Shown here: piece after piece, positions 27,606 through 36,506 of the stretch | Layout: each line of letters begins with the position of its first letter | Numbering within the stretch: position 1 is the stretch's first letter | Assembly: GCA_903824935.1 (NCBI GenBank) | Contig: CAIJYT010000133.1 | Coordinates: forward strand, 1 to 44,524 | DNA: 44,524 bases | From: an uncultured Bacteroidales bacterium | GTDB lineage: Bacteria > Bacteroidota > Bacteroidia > Bacteroidales > FEN-979 | Direction: 5' to 3' | The notes under the pieces: generated by a model | Seen by the model: the letters and a program-made list of their open reading frames with translations, nothing else | Told to the model about the DNA's origin: nothing | Databases searched by the model: none | Program-made: the position numbers and the translations under genes

Positions 27606-30095
27606 ATGAAATCCCGACTCATCGTATTTTTTGCCTTATTCTTTTCAGTGACAAATTCCGCCTTTTCGCAGGAGACCTTCGTCGTAAGCGGAAAAGTCAC
27701 CGACAAAAACACTCATCAGCCCCTGGCTTTTGTTAACATTATCCAGGAAGACGGCTTCGGCGGGACCTCCGATATCGACGGAAAATTCCGTTTCCGCTGG
27801 TCAAAAAAACCTGAATACCTGGCTTTATCTTATGTCGGTTATGAGCCTCTCACTTATCCTCTTACGGGCGGCCTCCAGAACCTGCAGATCCAGATGGTTC
27901 CCAAACAGATCGACCTCAGGGAAGTCGAGGTACTGCCGGGAGTCAACCCCGCCCACCGTATAATCAGGAATGCCATCGAAAACAGGGAAAAAAATGATCC
28001 TGAGAAGCTGCTTTCTTTTTCCTATACTTCATATGATAAAACTTTCTTTACTATTGACACTGATACCCTGGCAGGGAAAGCCGTGGTCGATACCGTAATG
28101 TTAAAACGCCTGATGAGGTCAGATTCTTCTGCTTTTGCCGATACCATCAGGAAAAGGATGGCCGACACCAGCGAAGCAAGAACCCAGGCCTTCTTTAAAT
28201 CCCAGTACCTCTTCCTGATGGAAAACGTGACCAAAAGAAAATTCCTCCACCCTGATAAAAACTATAACAAGGTTATCGCTGCCAGGATGTCGGGGTTCAA
28301 AGACCCTATCTTCGTTTTCCTTACCACACAGATCCAGTCATTTTCATTCTACAAACCTTTTATCACGATTTTCCAGAGCTCTTATGTTAATCCTATCGGG
28401 AGCGGCTCCCTCAGCAGGTATTTCTTCAAGATAGAGGATACCACCTATACGGGGAAGGACACAACATTTATTATCTCTTTCAGACCGCATAAGGGAACGA
28501 ATTTCGACGGGATGAAAGGTGTGATCTCCATTTCAAGCAACAAATGGGCCATTCAGAATGTCACGGCAGAACCTGCCAGTCATGGCGGGATGCAGATCAG
28601 GATACAGCAGATGTATGAACTCGCCGATGGCGAACACTGGTTCCCTGTCCAGCTCAACACCGATGTCACTTTTTACAACCTCCAGGCAGGCCGGCACTTC
28701 CTCATAGCCAAAGGAAGGTCATACATCAAGGACGTCGTTCTCAACCCTGAGCTTGTCAAACGGGAATTTTCATACCTGGATGTTGAAGTGGACCAGGGAG
28801 CCGGCTCACGCAACGATGAATTCTGGAACCAGTACAGGGTGGATACACTCACTGCCAAGGACAGGAAAACATACAAGGTCCTTGACAGTATAGGAAAAGA
28901 AGCCAACCTCGACAAATATGCCAAGTCGCTTCAGACAATACTTACCGGTAGATGGCCCTGGGGCCCTGTCGATATCGACATCAGCAGGATCATCAACTAT
29001 AATACCTACGAGGGACTGATACTCGGCGCGGGTATCCATACCAACGACAGGCTGGCAAAATGGGTAAAGATCGGGGGCTTTTACCAGTATGCCTTCGCCA
29101 TATCCACCAGCAAATACGGAGGTGATGCGACTTTCTTCATCAACAAGCGGCACGACATTACCCTGGCTGGTGATTACTATTATAACCTTGTCCCCTCGGG
29201 AACTGTATCCCTACCCCTGGATAACGAATCCATACTTTCGGGGAATTTCGCACCCCTGTATACCCTGAAACTTACGAGGACCCAGCATTTTGGCATGAAC
29301 TTCGGTTTCAGGGGGTTCAAATGGTTCATGTTCAACCTGGGTATGTCCAACGATTTTAAGAAATCAACCACCTACGACCTGGCGATACCGGAAGGAAATG
29401 CAGTGGTCCTGAAAGACCAGTTCACATTTACCGAAGTCAGGGCGGGCTTTAAATGGGCTTATAAGGAACAATATATCCAGACCATGGAAAACAGGATCAA
29501 CCTTGGCACTAACTACCCGTATATCTGGCTGGAATATACCCGCGGCATCAAAGGATTCATAAACGGGCAATATGATTATAACAAGGTCGACCTTAAGGTC
29601 AAAAAGACATTCAACATCAAATTCCTGGGCAAACTCACTTTCCAGTTCAACGCAGGATATGTTGACAATGCAATACCGGCATGCAACCTGTATTACGGGA
29701 ATGCCACCTACCGCATGTTTGCTATCTATGCCCCTTATACTTTCGGGACTATGCGAATGAACGAATTCCTTTCAAATACTTACGCCACACTATTTTTATA
29801 CCATGATTTCGGGCACCTCCTGCTGAAAGGCAAAAAATGGTTCCACCCCGAGTTTGCTATTGCCCAGAATATAGGATTCGGCTGGCTTGACCATAAAAAT
29901 CAGTATGCCTATCAGGACCCCGCTCCAAAAGAGATGAACCTGGGTTACTACGAAAGCGGCCTGCTGGTCAATAACATCGTCAACCTGAAGCTTTACACTG
30001 TTGGCGTTGGCGTCTACTATCGATGGGGGCCCTACGGGTTCATTTATGCCGGAGATAACTTTGCATACAAGATTTCTCTTATTTTCCCATTTTAA
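27606..30095 (+). CDS. DUF5686 outer-membrane protein with carboxypeptidase-like N-domain
   Basis: Starting at MKSRLIVFFALFFSVTNSAF gives 829 residues with a signal peptide; a 28-codon upstream extension is rejected. Residues ~25-105 form a carboxypeptidase-regulatory-like/CarboxypepD_reg domain (VSGKVTDKNTHQPLAFVNII, GGTSDIDGKFRF, LSYVGYEPL). The remainder is the DUF5686 family, with a periplasmic region and a C-terminal beta-barrel whose last strand ends KISLIFPF. Function of DUF5686 proteins is not established; they are common, chromosomally scattered Bacteroidota outer-membrane proteins without a SusD partner. None is present here. It is a single gene between the divergent porin and the respiratory operon. 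Confidence 0.85.
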   Translation: MKSRLIVFFALFFSVTNSAFSQETFVVSGKVTDKNTHQPLAFVNIIQEDGFGGTSDIDGKFRFRWSKKPEYLALSYVGYEPLTYPLTGGLQNLQIQMVPKQIDLREVEVLPGVNPAHRIIRNAIENREKNDPEKLLSFSYTSYDKTFFTIDTDTLAGKAVVDTVMLKRLMRSDSSAFADTIRKRMADTSEARTQAFFKSQYLFLMENVTKRKFLHPDKNYNKVIAARMSGFKDPIFVFLTTQIQSFSFYKPFITIFQSSYVNPIGSGSLSRYFFKIEDTTYTGKDTTFIISFRPHKGTNFDGMKGVISISSNKWAIQNVTAEPASHGGMQIRIQQMYELADGEHWFPVQLNTDVTFYNLQAGRHFLIAKGRSYIKDVVLNPELVKREFSYLDVEVDQGAGSRNDEFWNQYRVDTLTAKDRKTYKVLDSIGKEANLDKYAKSLQTILTGRWPWGPVDIDISRIINYNTYEGLILGAGIHTNDRLAKWVKIGGFYQYAFAISTSKYGGDATFFINKRHDITLAGDYYYNLVPSGTVSLPLDNESILSGNFAPLYTLKLTRTQHFGMNFGFRGFKWFMFNLGMSNDFKKSTTYDLAIPEGNAVVLKDQFTFTEVRAGFKWAYKEQYIQTMENRINLGTNYPYIWLEYTRGIKGFINGQYDYNKVDLKVKKTFNIKFLGKLTFQFNAGYVDNAIPACNLYYGNATYRMFAIYAPYTFGTMRMNEFLSNTYATLFLYHDFGHLLLKGKKWFHPEFAIAQNIGFGWLDHKNQYAYQDPAPKEMNLGYYESGLLVNNIVNLKLYTVGVGVYYRWGPYGFIYAGDNFAYKISLIFPF

Positions 30096-30140
30096 TACCT
30101 AAATGTCGAATTTAGACCGAGTATAAATTTTGATGTCCGG

Positions 30141-30170
30141 GTTGCAAAGAAAAATTTATTTCTATTTTTG
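30141..30170 (+). promoter_or_regulatory. Promoter of the respiratory operon
   Basis: GTTG at 30141-30144 (one mismatch to TTTG), an 18-base spacer, then TATTTTTG at 30163-30170 (exact -7 match). The transcript would begin near 30177, about 30 bases before the ferredoxin start. Downstream genes through heme O synthase are closely spaced and could be read from here. Confidence 0.55.
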
Positions 30171-30206
30171 CTTACATGTCATTACGTAATTAGATAATTC
30201 CATTAT

Positions 30207-31154
30207 ATGGACGAAAATACTGTCAATAACAGGGATGAGCAGGATCCTTCAAAATCGTCGAGACGAAATTTCATGAAGAATATTGGCCTGCTTGGAGCCG
30301 GGGTGGCTGCAGGGGCAGGAGCATTATATTCCGGTGATATTTTTGAGAAGAAGAAAGCCGCAACGGGAGAATCAAAGGTTCTGCTGACCCAGGACAACAA
30401 GCTGGTTGAAGTGGATTCGCTGGAGATGAAAGTCCTGGCGAAGAACCCCGAGAAACTGAAGCTTCAGGAAGGCAGGGAAGGGATCCCGGGAAAACGCTGG
30501 GTCATGGTTATCGACCTTTCGAAATGCAGAAATGCCAGGAGGTGTATCTCGGCATGCCAGGATGCCCACCAGCTCAAACCTGAGCAATATCATATGAACA
30601 CCCTGCAGATGCAGGATTCGCCCGGCACTGCGCCATACAACATGCCAAAGAACTGCCAGCATTGCGATAATCCCCCCTGTGTGGCCGTCTGCCCCGTGGA
30701 TGCAACATATAAACGTGGTGACGGCATCGTTCTGATCGACAATGTACGCTGCATTGGCTGCCGTTTTTGCATGGCCGCCTGTCCTTATTCAGCCAGGATC
30801 TTTAACTGGACCACCCCTAAGGATGCAGATAAACACAGCGGTGAAACCTATAATGTTGAACTCAATGTACCCCAGAAGATCGGGACAGTTTCAAAATGCC
30901 TTTTCAGCGCCGACCGCTGCCGCGAGGGCAAGCTCCCATACTGTGTTTCGGCCTGTCCCAACGGAGTATATTATTTCGGGGATGAGAACGAGGATGCGGT
31001 GACCAACGGGACCACCAAGGAAACTACAAGGCTGAGCAAGCTGTTACGCGATAACGGAGCATACCAGCTCATGCCCGAACTGGGCACCAAGCCCAGGGTC
31101 TATTACCTGCCACCGAAGAACAGGCTGTTTCCTTTTGAACCTTCAACTGACTAA
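30207..31154 (+). CDS. Tat-exported multi-cluster ferredoxin of a quinol-oxidising complex
   Basis: A 315-residue protein with a twin-arginine signal (SSRRNFMKNIGLLGAG, Arg19-Arg20), placing the mature protein outside the inner membrane. Four Cys groups follow in the order of DsrO/HybA/PsrB-type subunits: C107..C117 in KCRNARRCISAC, CQHCDNPPCVAVCP, CIGCRFCMAACP, and the split group CLFSADRC...CVSACP. The first group lacks the usual second Cys (Ala110 in its place), so that cluster may be [3Fe-4S]. Expected role: electron wire between the NrfD-type membrane protein encoded 13 bases downstream and a periplasmic acceptor, here most likely the adjacent cytochrome c. No molybdopterin catalytic subunit gene is nearby. 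Confidence 0.9.
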   Translation: MDENTVNNRDEQDPSKSSRRNFMKNIGLLGAGVAAGAGALYSGDIFEKKKAATGESKVLLTQDNKLVEVDSLEMKVLAKNPEKLKLQEGREGIPGKRWVMVIDLSKCRNARRCISACQDAHQLKPEQYHMNTLQMQDSPGTAPYNMPKNCQHCDNPPCVAVCPVDATYKRGDGIVLIDNVRCIGCRFCMAACPYSARIFNWTTPKDADKHSGETYNVELNVPQKIGTVSKCLFSADRCREGKLPYCVSACPNGVYYFGDENEDAVTNGTTKETTRLSKLLRDNGAYQLMPELGTKPRVYYLPPKNRLFPFEPSTD

Positions 31155-31167
31155 TACGGAAAGATAT

Positions 31168-32475
31168 ATGGAAAAGATCGTCAATGACCTTTCACACCAC
31201 ATCAGATTGAACAAGGGCTTCTTTATCTGGATGGGATTCCTTGTACTTGCCTTCCTTGCCTGCCTTTATGCTTACACCCGGCAGCTTCAATACGGGCTGG
31301 GTGTTGCAGGCGTCAGGGATTACATCTCATGGGGACTGTACATTTCAAACTTTGTATTTTTTGTGGCATCCAGCCTTATCGGGATGCTCATAAGCGCAGT
31401 TCTTGGACTCATCGGTTTCAAATGGGTGCATCCCATCACGAGGATCGCCGAAACCATCGCAGTTGCATTTGCAGCCGTTGCAGGGCTCGTGATAGTGATG
31501 GATATGGGCCGCCCCGAAAGGCTTGCCTATGTGTTCATGTATGCAAGGTTTCAGTCCCCCATCCTCTGGGATGTCACAGTTATCACAACCTATTTCGTGA
31601 TCAGCCTTCTGCTGCTCTTCCTGCCGATGATCCCCGACATGGCTGTTCTGTACAAACGATTCAGTAAGCTGCCTTCCTGGCTTAAGCCGGTGTACAAAGT
31701 ACTTTCGCTGAACTGGACAGACCATCCTGAGCAGAACCGCATCATTCACCGCTCAGTATACATCCTTCTTATTCTTATCATCCCTGCAGCCCTGTCGATA
31801 CATACCGTGACGTCCTGGCTCTTTGCCCTCACCGTAAGGCCGGGCTGGGACAGCACTATCTTCGGCCCCTACTTTGTTTCAGGCGCATTTGTAGCCGGTT
31901 CGGCAGCTGTGATCATTGCCATGTACTTTTTCCGCAGGAACTATAAGCTGCAGGACTATCTAACCGACATGCATTTCAACAATATGGGCAAGGTGCTGGT
32001 GCTTGTCGCATTCGTGTACCTTTATTTCAACATCAACGAATACCTTGTCCCTGGTTATAAACTTAAAAGGGCCGATGCACTTCATCTGCATGAACTCATG
32101 GCAGGCAATTTTGCAGTCATGTTCTGGCTTGTCCAGGTTGGCGGATTGCTGATCCCGATAATCCTGTTGCTTTTCCGCAGGATGCGCAGGCCCATGCCTC
32201 TCACCGTCATTTCGGTGGCGGTTGTCATCGGCGCATGGTTCAAGCGCTACCTGATCGTAGTCCCCACCATGGCCCATCCTTTCCTGCCAGTTCAGCATGT
32301 GCCTGAAAATTTCAAGGTTTACACACCTACCCTCATCGAGATCGCGATCACCCTGTTAAGCTTCATCCTGGTGCTGATCATCATCACCCTGATCTCTAAA
32401 TTCTTCCCTGTTATCCCTGTCGTGGAAACGGCAAAGGATAAAGGTCTGGATCCACTGAAAAGCATTGAATCATGA
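31168..32475 (+). CDS. NrfD/PsrC-family integral membrane quinol subunit
   Basis: From the ATG at 31168 (MEKIVNDLSHHIRLNKGFFI) the protein is 435 residues with roughly ten hydrophobic helices, for example FFIWMGFLVLAFLACLYAY, ITRIAETIAVAFAAVAGLVI and LLIPIILLLF. The phrases GLYISNFVFFVASS and VMDMGRPERLAYVFMY are characteristic of the NrfD/PsrC/HybB family, which binds menaquinol and exchanges electrons with a ferredoxin partner such as the upstream gene product. In alternative complex III the same family forms ActC and ActF. The stop overlaps the cytochrome c start (ATGA, 32472-32475), indicating coupling. Whether the protein moves protons cannot be read here. Confidence 0.9.
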   Translation: MEKIVNDLSHHIRLNKGFFIWMGFLVLAFLACLYAYTRQLQYGLGVAGVRDYISWGLYISNFVFFVASSLIGMLISAVLGLIGFKWVHPITRIAETIAVAFAAVAGLVIVMDMGRPERLAYVFMYARFQSPILWDVTVITTYFVISLLLLFLPMIPDMAVLYKRFSKLPSWLKPVYKVLSLNWTDHPEQNRIIHRSVYILLILIIPAALSIHTVTSWLFALTVRPGWDSTIFGPYFVSGAFVAGSAAVIIAMYFFRRNYKLQDYLTDMHFNNMGKVLVLVAFVYLYFNINEYLVPGYKLKRADALHLHELMAGNFAVMFWLVQVGGLLIPIILLLFRRMRRPMPLTVISVAVVIGAWFKRYLIVVPTMAHPFLPVQHVPENFKVYTPTLIEIAITLLSFILVLIIITLISKFFPVIPVVETAKDKGLDPLKSIES

Positions 32476-33371
32476 AAAGACTGTTCTGTTTAATCCTGCT
32501 GTTAGCCTCAGCCACATGGCGCCTTGAAGCCCAGAACCCAGGCTGGCCTGTCCCTGATGACCAGAAAGGCAAGATCTGCCTTGTGAAATTCACCCCCGAC
32601 ATGGTCAAACAGGGTGAAGCCATCTACATGAAAAATTGCCAGAGCTGCCATGGCATTCCAACAAAGAAGAATTTCGCAGCCATAGTCCCCTCTCCCGGCG
32701 ATCTCTCGGAATCCAAGGTGGGAAGCCAGAAAGACGGGGAATTGTTTTACCGTATAACTACGGGAAAGGTACCAATGCCTGAGTTCAGAAATATTCTTAC
32801 AGAGGACGAACGATGGAGCGTGATTTCCTTCGTAAGGACCTACCATAAAGGCTATAAACAGCCCGATCCTGAGAAACTGGCTGGTGCTGCAGGCAAGCGT
32901 ATCAGGTTAAGCATGGCTTACGATACTGTAAAGAAAAAGATCATGGTGAAAGCTGTTGAGCTTTCGAAGGATGGTCCTCAGCCTGCCAAAGGAGCCGAGG
33001 TTGTCATTTTCATACAGAGGTATTTCGGGAATATGCAGCTTGCCGATCCCAAGCCAACTTCGGAATATGGTTATGCAGGTTTTGACTGGCCCCAGGACTT
33101 GCCCGGCGATAAGAGAGGCAATGTGATCGTCACTGCCAGGGTCAATGACCCCACGGGCAGCATGCAGGAAGCCCTGGTAAAAGACACCCTGACCATAGGC
33201 GTCCCCACCGACAAGCCATCGCTAACCGACACCCGTGCGATGTGGTCCACCAGGGATAAAGCCCCTGTATGGGTCATACTGACTTACACCCTGGCGGTTC
33301 TCGTAGTTTGGTATTTCATAATTTATATCATCCTGGCAGTTCTGGATATCAGAAAAATAAAACAAGTATGA
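32472..33371 (+). CDS. Membrane-anchored monoheme cytochrome c
   Basis: A 299-residue protein with a signal peptide (MKRLFCLILLLASATWRLEA), a class I cytochrome c domain with the heme motif CQSCH (Cys56, Cys59, His60) and a likely axial Met in KVPMPEF, a middle beta-rich domain of ~120 residues that I do not recognise, and a C-terminal membrane helix (VWVILTYTLAVLVVWYFIIY). The heme faces the periplasm. Location between the NrfD and SCO genes, with 4-base overlaps on both sides, suggests it carries electrons from the ferredoxin/NrfD pair to the oxidase. It resembles the ActE role in alternative complex III in position, though not by an established family match. Confidence 0.87.
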   Translation: MKRLFCLILLLASATWRLEAQNPGWPVPDDQKGKICLVKFTPDMVKQGEAIYMKNCQSCHGIPTKKNFAAIVPSPGDLSESKVGSQKDGELFYRITTGKVPMPEFRNILTEDERWSVISFVRTYHKGYKQPDPEKLAGAAGKRIRLSMAYDTVKKKIMVKAVELSKDGPQPAKGAEVVIFIQRYFGNMQLADPKPTSEYGYAGFDWPQDLPGDKRGNVIVTARVNDPTGSMQEALVKDTLTIGVPTDKPSLTDTRAMWSTRDKAPVWVILTYTLAVLVVWYFIIYIILAVLDIRKIKQV

Positions 33372-34144
33372 AAACCCGGACAGTATTACCGGTATTGATG
33401 ATTGCCGCCTGCTTGCTGCTTAACTTTCACCTGCAGTCACAAGGGGTAATAAGCCCTGAAGTCGGGGTTCAGGAACATCTCGACACCCTCATACCCCCTG
33501 GCCTGACCTTTACCAATGAGCAAAATATCAAAGTAAAGCTTGGGGACCTGTTCACCAAACCCACCATTCTCACCCTGGTGTATTTCGACTGCCCGGGATT
33601 ATGCAGCCCTCTCCTCGACGGTGTGTCACAGGTGGTGGAAACCATGGGAATGGAACTCGGGAAGGATTACCAGATAGTGACGGTGAGTTTCAACTACAAG
33701 GATACACCCGAAAAGGCAGTCCAGAAGAAAAACACTTTCCTGAAAAGGCATAGCAAGGCTCGTGCAAAAGACTGGTTCTACCTTACAGGCGACAGTGCCA
33801 GTATTTTCAGCCTTGTCAATGCCGTGGGATTCAAATCCAAGAAGCAGGGCAATGACTGGATACATCCTGCAGTGATTACAATTATTAGCCCTAAGGGAAA
33901 AATAACCAGGTATCTGTACGGGGTGAATTTCCTTCCTTTCGACGTGAAGATGGCAATCATCGAGGCGGGGAAGGAACAGTCAAGGCCCACTATCAACAGG
34001 CTGTTGCAGTTTTGCTTCAGCTATGATCCCGATGGCCGCAGGTACACCCTGGCAGTGACCAAGATCAGCGCAACCATCATCATTTTCCTTGCGGTCGTGC
34101 TTTTTATCGGTCTAATGGTAAGGTCAAAAAAGAGAAACAAGTAA
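33368..34144 (+). CDS. SCO1/SenC copper chaperone for cytochrome oxidase
   Basis: Starting at MKTRTVLPVLMIAACLLLNF gives 258 residues; the longer frame to 33269 lies within the cytochrome gene and is rejected. A signal peptide is followed by a thioredoxin-fold SCO domain with the copper motif DCPGLC (Cys75, Cys79) and the distal ligand His166 in WIHPAVITI, and by a C-terminal membrane helix (ATIIIFLAVVLFIGLMV). SCO proteins deliver copper to, or reduce, the CuA site of subunit II. The start overlaps the cytochrome c stop by 4 bases and coxA follows 19 bases downstream, consistent with oxidase assembly. Confidence 0.93.
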   Translation: MKTRTVLPVLMIAACLLLNFHLQSQGVISPEVGVQEHLDTLIPPGLTFTNEQNIKVKLGDLFTKPTILTLVYFDCPGLCSPLLDGVSQVVETMGMELGKDYQIVTVSFNYKDTPEKAVQKKNTFLKRHSKARAKDWFYLTGDSASIFSLVNAVGFKSKKQGNDWIHPAVITIISPKGKITRYLYGVNFLPFDVKMAIIEAGKEQSRPTINRLLQFCFSYDPDGRRYTLAVTKISATIIIFLAVVLFIGLMVRSKKRNK

Positions 34145-34163
34145 AGTATTAGAATCTGATCAT

Positions 34164-35756
34164 ATGGCAGAAACAACAACACATTCCTATCTTGAAAACA
34201 CGGGCAGGTACAAGGGGTTACTTTCCTGGCTGACAACCACCGACCATAAGCGCATCGGGCTGATGTACATGTGGGCGATGATGGTATTCTTCCTGGTCGG
34301 GGTCATTCTCGGGGAGATCATGAGACTCGAGCTTTTCAGGCCAGGTCAGCAGTTTTTCAACGCACAGACCTATAACGGGATATTTACGATCCACGGTATC
34401 ATCATGATCTTTACCGTGGTTATCCCCGGGCTTGCTGCAGTCTTTGGCAATTTCTCGATGCCCCTCCTCATCGGGGCGCATGATGTTGCCTTTCCAAGGC
34501 TGAACCTGTTTTCGTGGTACCTTTTCATAGCAGGAGCTGCAATAGCTCTTGCATCCCAGTTTATGGGAAACGGTCCTCCGGATACAGGATGGACTTTTTA
34601 CGCACCTTACAGCACTCAAACCCATACCAACGTGGTGGCAGCGGTGTTCGGGGCATTTGTGCTGGGATTCTCGTCAATTCTTACAGGCTTGAATTTCATA
34701 GTTACCATCCACCGTTTAAGGGCACCTGGTATGACGTTTTTTAAAATGCCTCTTTTCCCCTGGTCAATCTATGCCACGGCCTGGATACAAGTGCTTGCCA
34801 CACCCATAGTCGGGATCACTTTACTGATGATCATTGCCGAACGCTGGTTCAGGATAGGCTTTTTCGATCCCTCCCTGGGCGGCGACCCCATACTTTACCA
34901 GCACCTGTTCTGGATATATTCACATCCCGCGGTGTATATCATGATACTTCCTGCCATGGGGGTGATCACCGAGATCATTCCGACTTTTTCCCAGAAAAGG
35001 ATATACGGATACAGGGCCATTGCAATGTCAAGCCTGGCCATTGCAGGTGTCGGGTATTTTGTTTGGGCCCACCATATGTTTACTTCAGGCATCAGCACAA
35101 CCGAACGATGGATCTTCTCTCTGCTTACATTCCTTGTTGCAATTCCCAGCGCCATAAAAGTCTTTAACTGGGTTGGCACGATGTACAAAGGGTCCATCTC
35201 GCTGAAACCCCCGTTCATCTTCGCCCTTGGGTTCATTTTCCTGTTCATGATCGGTGGTCTGACAGGACTTGTGCAGGGATCCTTGGCAACCGATATCCAC
35301 GTTCATGACACAGCCTTCGTGGTGGCCCACTTCCATTACATTGTTTTCGGCGGAGTGGGGTTTGCCTTCTTTGCTGCCTTGCATTACTGGTACCCTAAAA
35401 TGTTCGGCAGGATGTACAATTTCAGAAGGGCAAATATCGCTTTTGCATTTATGTTTATCGGATTTAACCTGCTCTATTTTCCCCAGTTTATTCTTGGGCT
35501 GATGGGAATGCCAAGGCGTTATTTTGATTACCTCCCCCAGTTTACCGCAGGGCAGCAAATCTCAGCCGTAGGAGGCTGGTTATTGCTTGTAGGGATCATC
35601 ATCATGCTGGTCAATCTTTTCAGTAAAAAAGGCGCAAAAGCCCCGGATAATCCATGGGGAGGCAAGACCCTTGAATGGACTATTCCTTCTCCCCCGACGG
35701 TGGAAAATTTTGAAAACATACCCGAGGTGACAGAGCAGCCGTACAACTATGATTGA
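34164..35756 (+). CDS. coxA: Cytochrome c oxidase subunit I, A2 (YSHP) type
   Basis: A 530-residue heme-copper oxidase catalytic subunit with about twelve membrane helices. Heme and copper ligands are visible: FTIHGIIMIF (low-spin heme His), IYSHPAVYI with CuB ligand His254 and the cross-linked Tyr258, AHHMFT (two CuB His), and VAHFHYIVFGG (heme His pair). The YSHP sequence, with Ala256 where A1 enzymes have the proton-gating Glu, marks the A2 subgroup as in thermophile caa3 oxidases. It reduces oxygen to water and pumps protons. It follows the SCO gene and is joined by subunits III, IV and II. Confidence 0.96.
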   Translation: MAETTTHSYLENTGRYKGLLSWLTTTDHKRIGLMYMWAMMVFFLVGVILGEIMRLELFRPGQQFFNAQTYNGIFTIHGIIMIFTVVIPGLAAVFGNFSMPLLIGAHDVAFPRLNLFSWYLFIAGAAIALASQFMGNGPPDTGWTFYAPYSTQTHTNVVAAVFGAFVLGFSSILTGLNFIVTIHRLRAPGMTFFKMPLFPWSIYATAWIQVLATPIVGITLLMIIAERWFRIGFFDPSLGGDPILYQHLFWIYSHPAVYIMILPAMGVITEIIPTFSQKRIYGYRAIAMSSLAIAGVGYFVWAHHMFTSGISTTERWIFSLLTFLVAIPSAIKVFNWVGTMYKGSISLKPPFIFALGFIFLFMIGGLTGLVQGSLATDIHVHDTAFVVAHFHYIVFGGVGFAFFAALHYWYPKMFGRMYNFRRANIAFAFMFIGFNLLYFPQFILGLMGMPRRYFDYLPQFTAGQQISAVGGWLLLVGIIIMLVNLFSKKGAKAPDNPWGGKTLEWTIPSPPTVENFENIPEVTEQPYNYD

Positions 35757-35769
35757 TGAGACATAAATT

Positions 35770-35785
35770 AATAGCGAAATAGCGA
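35770..35785. repeat. Two tandem AATAGCGA octamers
   Basis: Two exact copies of AATAGCGA in the coxA-coxC gap. The same octamer makes up the larger array 630 bases downstream. Confidence 0.7.
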
Positions 35786-35817
35786 AATTTAAATAAAAAA
35801 GTCAAAGAATAAGAGAT

Positions 35818-36414
35818 ATGGAAATGCACAGAGACGATTTAGGCGCAAGGCTGGGAATGTGGATATTCATCTTTACGGAGATCCTTCTGTTCGGGGGTTT
35901 GTTCCTGGTCTATGCCGTAATGCGCCACCGCTACTCAGATGAATTTCACCAGGCGGCGCATCAGCTCAATGCCTTTATCGGCACATTGAATACTGTTGCC
36001 CTGCTTCTGAGTTCAGCTACCGTGGCCATGTCAATTACCGCGGTGCAGAAAGGCGAGAAACGCATGGGGGTTTTATTTATTCCTATTACACTGGTTTGTG
36101 CCGGGATCTTCTTATTTAACAAATACCTGGAATGGGGACACAAGATTTCCATCGGGTTATATCCCGGATCAGACATGATGATTGGCCTTAAGCACGGTTA
36201 TATACTGTTCTTCAGCCTGTATTTCTTTATGACCGGGCTTCATATGCTTCACCTGGTTGTAGGCAGTATTATTCTTACTATCATCATGGTGAGGATACAA
36301 ACCGGCAGCATTAATGCCGGCAGGATCACTCTTCTTGAGAACGGTGGTCTTTACTGGCATCTCGTCGACCTGATCTGGATCTTCCTATTCCCTTTGCTTT
36401 ACCTTATTACTTAA
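35818..36414 (+). CDS. coxC: Cytochrome c oxidase subunit III
   Basis: A 198-residue membrane protein with about five helices (LGMWIFIFTEILLFGGLFLV, YILFFSLYFFMTGLHMLHLV, GLYWHLVDLIWIFLFPLLYL). The GLYWHLVDLIWI ending is diagnostic of the COX3 family; the short five-helix form is usual in bacteria. It stabilises the catalytic subunit and proton uptake. The gene may start at this ATG or at the ATG two codons later. It sits between coxA and subunit IV, with an octamer array starting at its stop codon. Confidence 0.94.
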   Translation: MEMHRDDLGARLGMWIFIFTEILLFGGLFLVYAVMRHRYSDEFHQAAHQLNAFIGTLNTVALLLSSATVAMSITAVQKGEKRMGVLFIPITLVCAGIFLFNKYLEWGHKISIGLYPGSDMMIGLKHGYILFFSLYFFMTGLHMLHLVVGSIILTIIMVRIQTGSINAGRITLLENGGLYWHLVDLIWIFLFPLLYLIT

Positions 36415-36493
36415 ATAGCGAAATAGCGAAGTAGCGAGATAGCGAAAAAAGAAACATAATTTCGCTACTTCGCCACCTCGCTACTTCACTACT
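36414..36493. repeat. Octamer array forming a 4x8 / 4x8 imperfect hairpin
   Basis: Four octamers (AATAGCGA twice, AGTAGCGA, GATAGCGA) at 36414-36445, a 16-base A-rich loop, then four inverted octamers (TCGCTACT, TCGCCACC, TCGCTACT, TCACTACT) at 36462-36493. The arms match at most positions. The array starts on the last base of the coxC stop codon and ends 14 bases before the subunit IV start, inside the operon. Confidence 0.85.
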
Positions 36494-36506
36494 TTTATAT
36501 TGACAA

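Noticed and set aside
30207-33371. A complete alternative complex III or a sulfur/nitrite reductase module
   Set aside because: No multiheme cytochrome, molybdopterin subunit or reductase catalytic gene accompanies the ferredoxin and NrfD genes.
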